From NCBI RefSeq assembly GCF_023149135.1, contig NZ_JAIWJX010000002.1:2728001-2792000 (forward strand): a stretch of DNA of 64,000 nt. Reading direction: 5' to 3'. The translations under genes and the position numbers were made by a program. This DNA is from Fictibacillus marinisediminis (GTDB lineage Bacteria; Bacillota; Bacilli; Bacillales; Fictibacillaceae). This document shows, piece after piece, positions 17,136 to 24,947 of this stretch. The notes under the pieces are model-generated. The model worked only from the letters and a program-made list of their open reading frames with translations. It did no database searches and had not been told where the DNA came from. The stretch's first letter is position 1. Each line of letters starts with the position of its first letter.

Positions 17136-17176
17136 AAAAATGAGGAAAGAGTGATCTGCACTTTTTCCTCATTTTT
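17136..17176. terminator. Bidirectional terminator between convergent genes
   Basis: AAAAATGAGGAAAGAGTG pairs with CACTTTTTCCTCATTTTT; A- and T-runs on both sides allow use from either strand. Confidence 0.85.
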
Positions 17177-17197
17177 TAGTTCGAGCTTTTAGAAAAC

Positions 17198-17701
17198 TTA
17201 TCTTTGTGTTGGGAATAATCTGCGCACCATCTCGCTGAATTGTTCAAAGAACCCTTTGACAGGTTTTCCGGCCTGAACATCATTCACGTACTTTTGAACA
17301 CGGTCCACAAAGTCAGGGTTGGTGGACACAAATACGTCCTTAATATCAGGATCTGTGCTTTTTACTCTGTCTGCTATTTTTTTCTCGGTTTCCTTTGTCA
17401 GCTTGCCGTTTGCTCCATCCTCCAAAACAGCTGCCACATAGGCATTATTACCGGTAACGATGACGTTCGCCCTACGTACTTCCGGAAGCTGGACAACTTG
17501 ATCAGCTGCCTCATCTGCAACATCCAGTCGGTTGTCTTGGTTATTATTATCACCTATATTTTCATCAGTACTGATATTCCTCATATTTCTGTTCTGATTA
17601 TCCATTCCCTGCTTATTATCTCGGTTATTCATACAGGCTGTTAAAACAGCTACCATGAAAACGATCACCAAAAATTGAATAAGATTTCGTTTTTTATTCA
17701 T
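17198..17701 (-). CDS. YhcN/YlaJ family sporulation lipoprotein
   Basis: 167 residues with lipobox VAVLTACMNN (Cys23), an Asn/Asp-rich linker, and a C-terminal YhcN/YlaJ domain: VVQLPEVRRANVIVTGNNAY, then VAAVLEDG, then PDIKDVFVSTNPDFVDRVQ. Members are found in the forespore and spore membrane and influence germination or outgrowth. The ATG follows AGGAGAG. The gene stands alone. Confidence 0.9.
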   Translation of the reverse strand: MNKKRNLIQFLVIVFMVAVLTACMNNRDNKQGMDNQNRNMRNISTDENIGDNNNQDNRLDVADEAADQVVQLPEVRRANVIVTGNNAYVAAVLEDGANGKLTKETEKKIADRVKSTDPDIKDVFVSTNPDFVDRVQKYVNDVQAGKPVKGFFEQFSEMVRRLFPTQR

Positions 17702-17875
17702 ATGTTCTCTCCTTTCTTTTATCGTTATCTTTTGGAATTTCCCCCGGATTATGCATGAAAAGAGATTTTTTCGATGTATTATTCATTGGTAATAATCAAC
17801 TTAATTTATTCAGTCAGTTTTAGACAAAATAAAATGGTTCAGAAATGGACTAAAATCTAAAATGGGGTGATGTAG

Positions 17876-18058
17876 ATGAAAACCAATATGAATACGATTT
17901 TACCAATTATCGCTTCGGTAGGAGTTGGTATTGCTGCGTATCAAATGATGAGTGGTAATGGCGGGAAAATGAAAAACATGATGCCGCTTGCTTCAAATAT
18001 GATGGGATTGGGAACCGATATGCAGGGACAGAATCAACAACAGTCCAGTAATCAGTAG
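17876..18058 (+). CDS. Small hypothetical protein with one membrane helix
   Basis: 60 residues. An N-terminal hydrophobic stretch (ILPIIASVGVGIAAYQMM) is followed by a Met/Gly/Asn/Gln-rich tail ending NQQQSSNQ. A strong GGGGTGA site precedes the ATG. The length and helix resemble small DUF3918-like proteins of Bacillus, but I cannot assign it. It is probably cotranscribed with the 48-residue gene 36 bases downstream. Confidence 0.6.
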   Translation: MKTNMNTILPIIASVGVGIAAYQMMSGNGGKMKNMMPLASNMMGLGTDMQGQNQQQSSNQ

Positions 18059-18094
18059 TGCTTTATTAAGCGGAAATTTAGGAGGGGATAAACG

Positions 18095-18241
18095 ATGAAG
18101 TCTACACATGATACTCATGGTCGGATAAGAATTCTTGCCTCTGATCAGAAGCAAGAGGAACCAGAGAAAATAACCAGTAATGATACTTCAACTACTGGTT
18201 TAGTGAAAGCTGGGACGATTTCCAGTCTGAACGAAGATTAG
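18095..18241 (+). CDS. Small hypothetical protein
   Basis: 48 residues, starting MKSTHDTHGRIRILASDQKQ and ending SSLNED. It is hydrophilic, with no Cys or aromatic residues. The ATG is preceded by a near-perfect AGGAGGGG at eight bases, which argues for a real gene. A terminator follows at 18316. Family not recognised. Confidence 0.6.
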   Translation: MKSTHDTHGRIRILASDQKQEEPEKITSNDTSTTGLVKAGTISSLNED

Positions 18242-18315
18242 TCGGCTATTAATACAAACGGACGAAAAATCAGGTCTAAGACATTTTTTGCCTGTCTGTT
18301 TACAAAATCTATATA

Positions 18316-18357
18316 GGACAGCAAATCAGTTTTTCCGCAAACACTGATTTGCTGTCC
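18316..18357 (+). terminator. Terminator of the small-gene pair
   Basis: GACAGCAAATCAG pairs perfectly with CTGATTTGCTGTC, followed by CCTCTTTAT. Confidence 0.75.
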
Positions 18358-18389
18358 CTCTTTATAAACAAAACGATGAGGCATATTTC

Positions 18390-18416
18390 AAAAAAAGAGC
18401 CACTTTTTATGGCTCG
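18390..18416 (-). terminator. Terminator of metI-metC
   Basis: GAGCCA/TGGCTC stem followed on the minus strand by seven T. Confidence 0.8.
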
Positions 18417-18475
18417 TGAGAAACATGGGCTCTTATGCCCCATTGCTCTGTAGACAATCAAAATCCGAAAACCTT

Positions 18476-19654
18476 CTATTTTGCGAGTGCCTGGATCGTG
18501 CTTTGCGCTAATGCAAACTCAAAATCAGCGATCAGGTCTTCAGGATCTTCAAGCCCTGCTGAAAAACGGAAAAGCGTATTCGTGATTCCTCTCTTCCTTC
18601 GTTCATGCTCTGGCATTGCCGCATGTGACATTTTTGCCGGGTAAGAGAGAATGGACTCCACCGCTCCAAGGCTGACCGCCAATACCGGAATCTGAAGGTG
18701 CGAAGTGAATGGCCTGACCAGCTGTTCGCTCTCCAGCTCGAATGAAAAAACAGCTCCGGGACCTTCTGCTTGCTGGCGCTGCAATTGATAGCCGGAATGC
18801 TCTTTCAGCCCCGGGTAATGTACCTTTTTAACAAGAGGATGATGATTTAAGTAATCAGCGAGTTTACCAGCTGCCTCTGAGGAATGGCGAAGCCGGACGT
18901 ACAGGGTTTTCAATCCGCGCATGAGAAGCCAGGCATCCTGTACCCCCAGCACTGCGCCAAAGGAATTCTGGAGAAAGTAGAGGCGGTCCGCCAGTTCTTC
19001 ATCCTTTACGGCCGCGAGTCCGGCAACCAAATCACTGTGGCCGGCAAGAAATTTCGTGGCACTGTGAAGCACAACGTCTGCTCCTAACGATAAAGGCTGC
19101 TGAAGTGCTGGCGTTAAGAACGTGTTATCCACAAACGTCAGAGCGCCTTGTTCTTTTGCAAGCTCGCTGACGGCTTGAATATCCGTAACCTTCAAAAGCG
19201 GATTGGATGGTGTTTCGATATAAAAAGCTTTTGTATTGGTGCGAATGGCTTTCTCAACTGCATCCAGATCAGTCATGTCTACAAAAGTATGGGTAATCCC
19301 CAGCCTTGTGAGCACTTCCGTAACCATTCGGAAAGTGCCGCCGTAAACATCTTCTGAAATAACCACATGATCCCCCTGTGAAAGGAGCAGAAAAGCAGTC
19401 GAGATCGCGGCCATTCCTGAAGAGAACGCGAATCCCCGGCAGCCTCCCTCCAGGTTAGAGATCTGTTCCTCCAACGCTTCTCTAGTCGGATTGGCTGACC
19501 GGCTGTAGTCATATTTTCCGAAATGGTCGAGATCCTCCTGATGAAACGTTGATGAAAGATGCATTGGTACACTTACCGCACCGGTTATTGGATCCGTCTT
19601 ATGCTTATGATGCAGCAATTTGGTTTGAAAGTTATAACAGGAATAGTCACTCAT
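18476..19654 (-). CDS. metC: Cystathionine beta-lyase MetC
   Basis: 392 residues from the ATG at 19654, which follows AAGGAGGCAATCCCCC; an upstream in-frame start (19702) lies inside metI and has no such site. Cys/Met-metabolism PLP-enzyme fold: the lysine that binds PLP is in HSATKFLAGHSDLVAG, and YDYSRSANPTREALE is the conserved substrate region. The enzyme cleaves cystathionine to homocysteine, pyruvate and ammonia. The gene overlaps metI by eight bases (ATGAGTGA). Distinguished from metI and mccB by operon position and similarity to the B. subtilis metI-metC pair. Confidence 0.92.
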   Translation of the reverse strand: MSDYSCYNFQTKLLHHKHKTDPITGAVSVPMHLSSTFHQEDLDHFGKYDYSRSANPTREALEEQISNLEGGCRGFAFSSGMAAISTAFLLLSQGDHVVISEDVYGGTFRMVTEVLTRLGITHTFVDMTDLDAVEKAIRTNTKAFYIETPSNPLLKVTDIQAVSELAKEQGALTFVDNTFLTPALQQPLSLGADVVLHSATKFLAGHSDLVAGLAAVKDEELADRLYFLQNSFGAVLGVQDAWLLMRGLKTLYVRLRHSSEAAGKLADYLNHHPLVKKVHYPGLKEHSGYQLQRQQAEGPGAVFSFELESEQLVRPFTSHLQIPVLAVSLGAVESILSYPAKMSHAAMPEHERRKRGITNTLFRFSAGLEDPEDLIADFEFALAQSTIQALAK

Positions 19655-20765
19655 GGGGGATTGCCTCCTTCTGAACGATTTGGAGTGCTTGCGATAAGTC
19701 ATCTATCAGGTCCTTTTCATCCTCAATTCCAACAGACAGCCTCACGAGACGATTGCACACACCTCGCTTGATGCGAATGTCATCCGGAATATCGGCATGT
19801 GTCTGAGTAGCCGGATAGGTGACGAAGCTTTCGACGCCTCCCAGGCTTTCCGCAAATGTGATCAGTGAAACAGCCTTCAGAAAGCCAGGCACCCACTCTT
19901 CTTTACGAAGGCGAAAGGAGATCATTCCTCCTCTTCCCGGATAAAGCACATCAGCAATGGCTTCATGTTCTTGGAGAAATCCAACAACCGCCTTTGCGTT
20001 TTCTTCATGCTTTTTCATCCTTAATGCCAAGGTTTTCATGCCTCTCATCAACAGCCAGGCATCAAACGGACTTAGCACAGCTCCCGAGGCATTATGATAA
20101 TAGGACAGCTCTTCACAAAGTTTTTTTCCTTTGGCAGCGACAAGCCCTGCGAGTACATCGTTGTGACCGCCCAAATACTTGGTTGCACTGTGAATGACGA
20201 TATCTGCTCCAAGCTCGATCGGCTTTTGCAGCAAAGGTGTATAGAACGTATTGTCAACAATGACCAAGAGATCATGTTCCCTTCCGATAGCCGTAATGGC
20301 TTGTATATCACAGGTTTCCATTAAGGGATTTGTCGGAGTTTCAAGAAATATCGCTTTTGTCTTAGCTGTGATCGCCTGCTCGATTTCAAGTGTATTGGCC
20401 GTATCTACGTATTTACAGGACAGACCCCATTTTTTGTAGCCTTCTTCCAATAACCGATAGGTCCCGCCGTATAAATCGCTCGATACGATCCATTCATCCC
20501 CCGCTTGAAAAAGGGAAAGGATCGTGGCGATCGCGGACATTCCTGAACTGCACGCAAAGCCCTGGTCTGCTCCTTCGAGATCCGCTATTGCCTGTTCCAG
20601 CAGCTGACGTGTCGGATTGCCGGTGCGTATATAATCATATCCGCTTGATTCTCCTATTCCGGTATGGCGATAAGCCGTGGAAAAATAGACGGGCGGATTT
20701 ACTGATCCTGTACGGTCTTCACTTCGGTTGCCGATCTGGGCAAGCTTTGTTTCCGTTTTATACAT
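19647..20765 (-). CDS. metI: Cystathionine gamma-synthase / O-acetylhomoserine thiolyase MetI
   Basis: 372 residues starting MYKTETKLAQIGNRSEDRTG. PLP lysine in HSATKYLGGHNDVLAG; GYDYIRTGNPTRQLLE is the family signature. It condenses an activated homoserine with cysteine to make cystathionine, the first step of trans-sulfuration toward methionine. AGGAGGATCTCC precedes the ATG. It is the first gene of metI-metC and lies directly downstream of a SAM-I riboswitch, so it should be shut off when SAM is abundant. Confidence 0.93.
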   Translation of the reverse strand: MYKTETKLAQIGNRSEDRTGSVNPPVYFSTAYRHTGIGESSGYDYIRTGNPTRQLLEQAIADLEGADQGFACSSGMSAIATILSLFQAGDEWIVSSDLYGGTYRLLEEGYKKWGLSCKYVDTANTLEIEQAITAKTKAIFLETPTNPLMETCDIQAITAIGREHDLLVIVDNTFYTPLLQKPIELGADIVIHSATKYLGGHNDVLAGLVAAKGKKLCEELSYYHNASGAVLSPFDAWLLMRGMKTLALRMKKHEENAKAVVGFLQEHEAIADVLYPGRGGMISFRLRKEEWVPGFLKAVSLITFAESLGGVESFVTYPATQTHADIPDDIRIKRGVCNRLVRLSVGIEDEKDLIDDLSQALQIVQKEAIPHE

Positions 20766-20786
20766 GGAGATCCTCCTAATAAATAA

Positions 20787-20957
20787 AATAAAAAAAGCCT
20801 TCTAAGAAGAAGACTTTTGAAAAATATCAATTGTCGTTCCTCTTATCTTTCAAGTTCATTAACGAACTTGATGGACTTAGCACCTTTTCAGCCATCTGCG
20901 GCTGAAGGTTGCTGAGGTGTCATCGGGCCATTCCCTCTACCTCTCTTGATAAGAAAA
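20787..20957 (-). promoter_or_regulatory. SAM-I (S-box) riboswitch upstream of metI
   Basis: On the minus strand the leader begins CTTATCAAGAGAGG, then GAGGGAATGGCCCGATGA, then CACCTCAGCAACC, then GGTGCTAAGTCC, all diagnostic of the S-box. It ends in a terminator hairpin (AGTCTTCTTCTTAGAAGGCT followed by T-run, 20791-20816). SAM binding favours the terminator. Confidence 0.95.
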
Positions 20958-21424
20958 CAAATCACGTATCAAATTGTACTTTATACTCTACAATAATATT
21001 CTGAATGTTTCAATAGGTATTTCAAAAAACATGCTTTTTTAAAATTTCAATTAACCTTTGTTACATTACCAGCTGTATTGGTAAGGTACTCGAAAGTTAA
21101 GATTCGGGACGTACTTTAGTAAAAGGGCTAACTCTTCTGATAAACGATGAGTTAGCTTTTTTCTTTTTTTGTTTTCTCAATCAGCCCCTACCTTTATTAC
21201 ATTTTCACCTGATGATTTTAGTCCTGTATTTAAAGAGGTTTTCAGAGAACATTGGTTCCATTTACCATATTCGCAGGCAAATAGTCGGTTTAACGCGCAA
21301 AATTAAGCAATTAATAGCTTTTAACCTAAATCTCCTGAGTAAAATTGAAACGTTTTTATCAGTTTAAAAAAATATCAGGCATGGTAATATTTATTAAAAA
21401 CTACTAATTAAGGGAGTCTGACAG
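20958..21424. other. Intergenic region
   Basis: Contains the metI promoter near its left end, a plus-strand terminator hairpin at 21127-21156 with no obvious gene in front of it, and AT-rich sequence with the promoter of the next gene. No coding region recognised. Confidence 0.4.
21127..21160 (+). terminator. Orphan terminator
   Basis: GCTAACTC pairs with GAGTTAGC and is followed by TTTTTTC. No plus-strand gene lies upstream within the intergenic region, so it may end a short untranslated RNA or block read-through. Confidence 0.6.
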
Positions 21425-21727
21425 TTGATAGTTGAAACAGATAAATACTATATGCCTGGTAAAAATCGTGTCATTTTGCTGCCTGCCGTTTGGAGAGAGG
21501 AATTTAACATAACAGAAAATGACCTCCTGACTGTATGTAAAAAAGACGACTTAATCATCATTCAGGCCAATACCATAAACGAAGTAAAGGGAGCCAAATA
21601 TATAAAGATTAATAAAAAAGGAGTGATAACCATTCCGAAATCTATAGATGAACAGCTGGATATTCGATTACATCAACTGTTCATTAATTCAAAATACTGT
21701 TCCTTTTTTATTGCACCTGTAAAATAG
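21425..21727 (+). CDS. AbrB/SpoVT-like swapped-hairpin DNA-binding protein (tentative)
   Basis: 100 residues from a TTG with AGGGAG in front. Two similar segments, RVILLPAVWREEFNITENDL and GVITIPKSIDEQLDIR, each resemble the beta-strand, Pro, helix pattern of AbrB/MazE domains (V-x-I-P-x-x-x-R/E-x-x-L-x-I). A single polypeptide would hold both halves. If right, it is a small transcription factor, possibly an antitoxin relative, but no toxin gene is adjacent. Regarded as tentative because the key basic residues are weak. Confidence 0.55.
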   Translation: MIVETDKYYMPGKNRVILLPAVWREEFNITENDLLTVCKKDDLIIIQANTINEVKGAKYIKINKKGVITIPKSIDEQLDIRLHQLFINSKYCSFFIAPVK

Positions 21728-21772
21728 AATAGCCTTTTTTCTTCGTTTTGAATGAAAGCGAAGAAAATGAAA

Positions 21773-21810
21773 CATGCTATCACCAAATTCATAAATTTGG
21801 TGATAGCATG
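21773..21810. repeat. Perfect 17-bp inverted repeat
   Basis: CATGCTATCACCAAATT pairs with its exact complement across CATA. There is no T-run on the plus side; the minus side is followed by TTTCATTTTC. It sits exactly at the start codon of the CBO0543 remnant. Confidence 0.8.
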
Positions 21811-22109
21811 TTGGCCTCTTATCTTCTTTATATGGTTCTGCCTTGGTTGGCAGGTGTATTTCTTTTAAATAAGTACTGTAAACTCGTGTTATTGGTCGCC
21901 CCCTTCACACTAGTAAAAAGAATGATTTACTTCTGATCTTTCTTTTCTCAATCGGAACAACTGGATTAGAGTATCTATCCCTGCTTAATCACCAGCTTGT
22001 ATACCATAATGGGTGGACAGTTTACTGGACATTTTGTTCCTATTTTATTACTTATTTCTTGGTTTATGCCTATTACAGGATCGTCAATAAACCTGTCACG
22101 CTCCAATAA
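21808..22109 (+). pseudogene. CBO0543-family membrane protein, deleted and frameshifted
   Basis: The first frame (from 21808) reads MLASYLLYMVLPWLAGVFLL, then KLVLLVAPFTLVK, and ends at a stop near 21936. A different frame from about 21931 continues FLFSIGTTGLEYLSLLNHQL, then VYHNGWTVYWTFCSYFITY, then FLVYAYYRIVN and a stop at 22109. These are the opening and closing segments of the small multi-helix CBO0543 proteins of spore formers; the middle (two or more helices) is missing. Non-functional. Confidence 0.65.
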
Positions 22110-22110
22110 A

Positions 22111-22146
22111 AATGGAGATACGTAAGCTACCTTCCGTATCTCCATT
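22111..22146. terminator. Bidirectional terminator
   Basis: AATGGAGATACG pairs with CGTATCTCCATT; on the minus strand it is followed by TTTATTGG and serves the carboxymuconolactone decarboxylase gene. Confidence 0.75.
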
Positions 22147-22173
22147 TGCATTTTAATAGCTAATGAATCTGAT

Positions 22174-22611
22174 CTATTCCGGCATTAACCTTGTTGAAAC
22201 TCCAATGCGGTTCCATGCATTGATGGTTACGATTTGCATGATGATTTCCGCTATTTGTTTTTCCTCAAAATGTTCCGCTACTTCCCTATATACTTCATCT
22301 GGAACATGGGAGTCAGCTACGAGTGTGATCGATTCTGTCAGCGCAAGCACTGCTCGTTCTTCAGGAGAAAAGAACGGAGTCTCCCGCCAGCCATTCAAAG
22401 CATAGATACGCTGTTCGGTCTCCCCCATTTTACGTGCATCTTTCGTATGCATATCAATACAATAGGCACAGCCGTTGACTTGGGAGGCACGTATTTTGAT
22501 TAATTCTTTAAGCTTTTTATCCAAACTCGTTGAAATGACGTATTTTTCAAGGTTCAACATTGCCTCATAACCTCCTGGATTGACCTTTCCCATTAAAAAT
22601 CTTGTTTCCAT
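22174..22611 (-). CDS. Carboxymuconolactone decarboxylase / AhpD-like protein
   Basis: 145 residues from the ATG at 22611, chosen for the AAGGAGGAATTGAGC in front of it. The core is KIRASQVNGCAYCIDMHTKDARK, whose CxxC and downstream His are the AhpD-type redox centre, followed by WRETPFFSPEERAVLALTE. Such proteins are thiol peroxidase-like or act on small organics; the all-helical family has many uses and the substrate is unknown. The gene is monocistronic. Confidence 0.88.
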   Translation of the reverse strand: METRFLMGKVNPGGYEAMLNLEKYVISTSLDKKLKELIKIRASQVNGCAYCIDMHTKDARKMGETEQRIYALNGWRETPFFSPEERAVLALTESITLVADSHVPDEVYREVAEHFEEKQIAEIIMQIVTINAWNRIGVSTRLMPE

Positions 22612-22725
22612 GCTCAATTCCTCCTTAATTTGCAATCACTAATAAGACAATTAACTCCCTCGTTTTGTGACAAAAATTAAAGAGTAATTAAAATTTATTC
22701 ATACATCAAGCAGGGAGTAGTTGAA

Positions 22726-22788
22726 ATGGCGGTGCAAAACAATATTGCCGGTTTCGTGACTTGGTTCCGTCAACATTGGGATATTTAA
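22726..22788 (+). CDS. Possible 20-residue peptide
   Basis: The reading frame MAVQNNIAGFVTWFRQHWDI has a GGGAG site at an acceptable distance and a strong terminator seven bases after its stop. The peptide is amphipathic with a Trp/Phe-rich end. I do not recognise it. The compact promoter-free context between two minus-strand genes, with its own terminator, is the main support; it could equally be a noncoding RNA end. Confidence 0.4.
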   Translation: MAVQNNIAGFVTWFRQHWDI

Positions 22789-22794
22789 TCAAAA

Positions 22795-22830
22795 AACAAG
22801 GCCACTCCCTTTCGGAGCTGGCCTTGTTTC
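22795..22830. terminator. Bidirectional terminator
   Basis: AACAAGGCCA pairs with TGGCCTTGTT, with an inner CTCC/GGAG stem. It serves csbD on the minus strand and the short plus-strand reading frame. Confidence 0.8.
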
Positions 22831-22838
22831 ACTTTTAC

Positions 22839-23045
22839 TTAATCTCTTTTATTATCAAATAAGCTGTTTACTGTATCTGTTGCTTTTTCTTTGGCATCGC
22901 CATAACCTTCACGGATGTTTCCTTTTGCTTTGTCTTTGTTGCCTTCTGCTTCTGTTCTTTCATCTCCAGTGAGCTTGCCTAGCTCTCTTTTTGCTTCACC
23001 TTTGGCCTGATCCATTTTCCCTTTTGTTTGATCTTCATTCATTTT
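22839..23045 (-). CDS. csbD: CsbD family stress protein
   Basis: 68 residues from the ATG at 23045, preceded by GAAGGAGGAATTGAAA. Highly charged, no hydrophobic core, repeats of K-G: MNEDQTKGKMDQAKGEAKRE, then LGKLTGDERTEAEGNKDKAKG. CsbD-like proteins are general stress proteins of unknown biochemical action. A good SigB promoter lies upstream, matching the known SigB control of csbD in B. subtilis. Confidence 0.92.
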   Translation of the reverse strand, partial: KMNEDQTKGKMDQAKGEAKRELGKLTGDERTEAEGNKDKAKGNIREGYGDAKEKATDTVNSLFDNKRD

Positions 23046-23083
23046 CAATTCCTCCTTCACTTTTATCCGTCTACATAGGGTGT

Positions 23084-23109
23084 TTACCCTCTATTAAGCC
23101 ATTTTAATC
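23084..23109 (-). promoter_or_regulatory. Probable SigB promoter of csbD
   Basis: On the minus strand GATTAA (23104-23109), 14 bases, GGGTAA (23084-23089); consensus is GTTTAA, 12-15 bases, GGGTAT/A. Five of six bases match in the -35 box. Confidence 0.65.
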
Positions 23110-23198
23110 TTGTTAAGCCTCAGCCATATTTTCCGTTTTTAAATCATAAGATAGGGGAAAACTAAAAATTAATGTAAATTTGCTGAAGGAGTGTACAT

Positions 23199-23765
23199 AT
23201 GAAAAAAAGCTGGATATGGCCTGTAGTTATTGTAGGCGTTATCATCATTTGGTTTGTGGCAAGCTACAACGGTTTTGTCAACAAGGAAGAGGATGTTGAT
23301 CAGTCCTACTCGCAGATTGAGACACAGCTGCAAAGACGTGTAGATTTGGTGCCTAACCTTGTAAATACCGTCAAAGGCTATGCTTCACATGAAAAGAAGG
23401 TCATAAAGGATATTTCCGATGCGCGTGCCCGCCTGGCCGGTGCCCAATCAACGCAGGAAAAGGCACAAGCCAATGACCAATTAACCGGCGCTTTGAGCAG
23501 GCTTCTTGTCATTCAGGAGCGGTACCCGAACCTTAAAGCTGATAAACAGTTTACTCAACTTATGGATGAACTTGCAGGCACCGAAAACCGGATCGCCGTT
23601 GCCAGAAGGGATTACAACCAGGAAGTGGCTTCCTATAATAAAAAAGTAAAACGATTTCCTGGAGCGTTAATTGCTGGGATAGGAGGATTTGATAAAAAAG
23701 AATACTTTAAGGCCAATGTCAACGCAAAAGAGCCGCCTAAAGTAGACTTTGGAGGAAACGGATAA
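23199..23765 (+). CDS. LemA family protein
   Basis: 188 residues: one N-terminal membrane helix (WPVVIVGVIIIWFVASYNGF), then the LemA helical domain with YSQIETQLQRRVDLVPNLVN and EKYP-like QERYPNLKADKQF, ending GAYEA-like RRDYNQEVASYNKKV. GGAG precedes the ATG by eight bases. LemA proteins commonly pair with a TPM-domain protein, as here, where the next ATG overlaps the stop. Function in envelope or stress physiology is not settled. Confidence 0.93.
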   Translation: MKKSWIWPVVIVGVIIIWFVASYNGFVNKEEDVDQSYSQIETQLQRRVDLVPNLVNTVKGYASHEKKVIKDISDARARLAGAQSTQEKAQANDQLTGALSRLLVIQERYPNLKADKQFTQLMDELAGTENRIAVARRDYNQEVASYNKKVKRFPGALIAGIGGFDKKEYFKANVNAKEPPKVDFGGNG

Positions 23766-24487
23766 TGCTTTCCAAAAAATTCTCCCTCCTTTTGATGGTG
23801 TTTCTCTTTTTCACCATACTAACAGCCAGAGAACCGGGATCAGCAGCAAAGATACCTGCTCCAACGGGAGATATTTATGTTCAGGACCACGCGAACATCT
23901 TAAATGAGCAGCAAGAAGCAGAGCTGCTGTCATTGGGAAGACAGCTGGAAGATCAAACGACAGCACAGCTTGCTGTCCTGACCGTTAAGTCTATTGGAAG
24001 TGAACCCATTGAGAACTATGCGAATAAAGCCTATAGAACGTACGGGCTTGGCACGAAAAAAGCGGACAATGGCGTACTGCTCGTCGTTGCCATGTCACAG
24101 AAGAAAATCAGGATTGAAGTCGGATATGGTCTTGAGGGTGCTATTCCAGACGGCAAAGCTGGAAGGATTCTGGACGAAAATGCGATTCCCTATATGAAAC
24201 AAGGGAAGCCAGATTCGGCTGTCACACAAACGTATCAGGCTCTTGCTAAAGAGATCAAACAAGAATACAAGGGACAGGATACCCCCCCTCCTAAAGAGAA
24301 GAAAAAAGATCCTTTCTCGTGGTTTTACATTCTTATCATCGTAGTGGTTATCTTTTTGGATGTGAAATTTTTTAATGGGTTTCTGACTTACATGATCCTC
24401 TCCATGATATCCAGAGGCGGTGGAGGTGGAAGGCGCGGTGGTGGAGGTGGGTCTTCCGGCGGTGGCGGGGCAGGAAGAGGCTGGTAA
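23765..24487 (+). CDS. TPM domain protein (YgcG family)
   Basis: 240 residues: signal peptide (residues 1-27), TPM domain (about 35-165) with VQDHANILNEQQEAELLSLG and the central GYGLEGAIPDGKAGRILDE, a membrane helix (about 180-205), and a Gly/Arg/Ser-rich tail (SRGGGGGRRGGGGGSSGGG). The domain faces outward. The start overlaps the lemA stop (TAATG), so the two are a coupled operon. Related TPM domains bind calcium and may act on membrane protein quality or phosphate esters. Confidence 0.93.
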   Translation: MLSKKFSLLLMVFLFFTILTAREPGSAAKIPAPTGDIYVQDHANILNEQQEAELLSLGRQLEDQTTAQLAVLTVKSIGSEPIENYANKAYRTYGLGTKKADNGVLLVVAMSQKKIRIEVGYGLEGAIPDGKAGRILDENAIPYMKQGKPDSAVTQTYQALAKEIKQEYKGQDTPPPKEKKKDPFSWFYILIIVVVIFLDVKFFNGFLTYMILSMISRGGGGGRRGGGGGSSGGGGAGRGW

Positions 24488-24488
24488 G

Positions 24489-24659
24489 TTATTCTTCTTC
24501 CAGCCACTTTTTCACGTGATCCTTTGGTTCCCAGCAGTTGAATTTATAGGAAGGCTGGGTTTCATATCCAAGCCTTGTACACTCATATTTCATCCCCTTC
24601 TCCGTTCTTGAAACCTTAAAATTGATGCAGGTGGCACAGCAATGAATATCTTTTTTCAT
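24489..24659 (-). CDS. Small cysteine-rich protein, possible zinc ribbon
   Basis: 56 residues: MKKDIHCCATCINFKVSRTE, then MKYECTRLGYETQPSY, then FNCWEPKDHVKKWLEEE. Four Cys positions (CxxC-like CATC, later C and C) could hold one zinc. The ATG is preceded by AAGGG at ten bases. The stop lies one base past the convergent TPM gene's stop. Family not named, but the C-x-x-C...Y-x-C...C-W-E-P pattern looks conserved rather than random. Confidence 0.65.
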   Translation of the reverse strand: MKKDIHCCATCINFKVSRTEKGMKYECTRLGYETQPSYKFNCWEPKDHVKKWLEEE

Positions 24660-24714
24660 GAACGTTCAACCCTTTTAACCCTTCTTTATGATTTATATCT
24701 TCATCATACAGCAA

Positions 24715-24754
24715 AAGCCCTGCCTCGCACTATAATTTGCGCAAGGCAGGGCTT
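24715..24754. terminator. Terminator of the YrzI operon
   Basis: AAGCCCTGCCT pairs with AGGCAGGGCTT, T-runs on both sides. It lies 12 bases after the last yrzI stop on the minus strand. Confidence 0.85.
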
Positions 24755-24765
24755 TTTTCTATCTA

Positions 24766-24915
24766 TTATCGAATGTAATTCGCGTCGATTGCTTTTGCAT
24801 GAGCAGCATCGAACAAGTCATTGACATATTGCTGGTGCACATATTCTTTGTACGTCATTTCATTCTTGTTTAATGAAATGGTAATCGTAGCAAAGAAAAG
24901 GTTTAGTGTAAACAT
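24766..24915 (-). CDS. YrzI family small protein (copy 2)
   Basis: 49 residues: MFTLNLFFATITISLNKNEM, then TYKEYVHQQYVNDLFDAAH. The opening M-x-T-L-N-L-F-F-x-T-I-T-I is the YrzI signature. GGAGG precedes the ATG. It is the last gene of a minus-strand operon made of two [short peptide + YrzI] units and shares its start (MFTL-LFF-TIT) with the copy at 25046. In B. subtilis, YrzI is part of a short multi-peptide operon whose mRNA is cut on the ribosome by Rae1; the peptide's own role is not well defined. Confidence 0.8.
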   Translation of the reverse strand: MFTLNLFFATITISLNKNEMTYKEYVHQQYVNDLFDAAHAKAIDANYIR

Positions 24916-24947
24916 ACAGGTTCCTCCTTTCCTTCCTGGTTATCCTT

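Noticed and set aside
21748..21936. 62-codon gene starting at 21748
   Set aside because: The first 20 codons run through a hairpin; the part from 21808 is only the front of the broken CBO0543-family gene.
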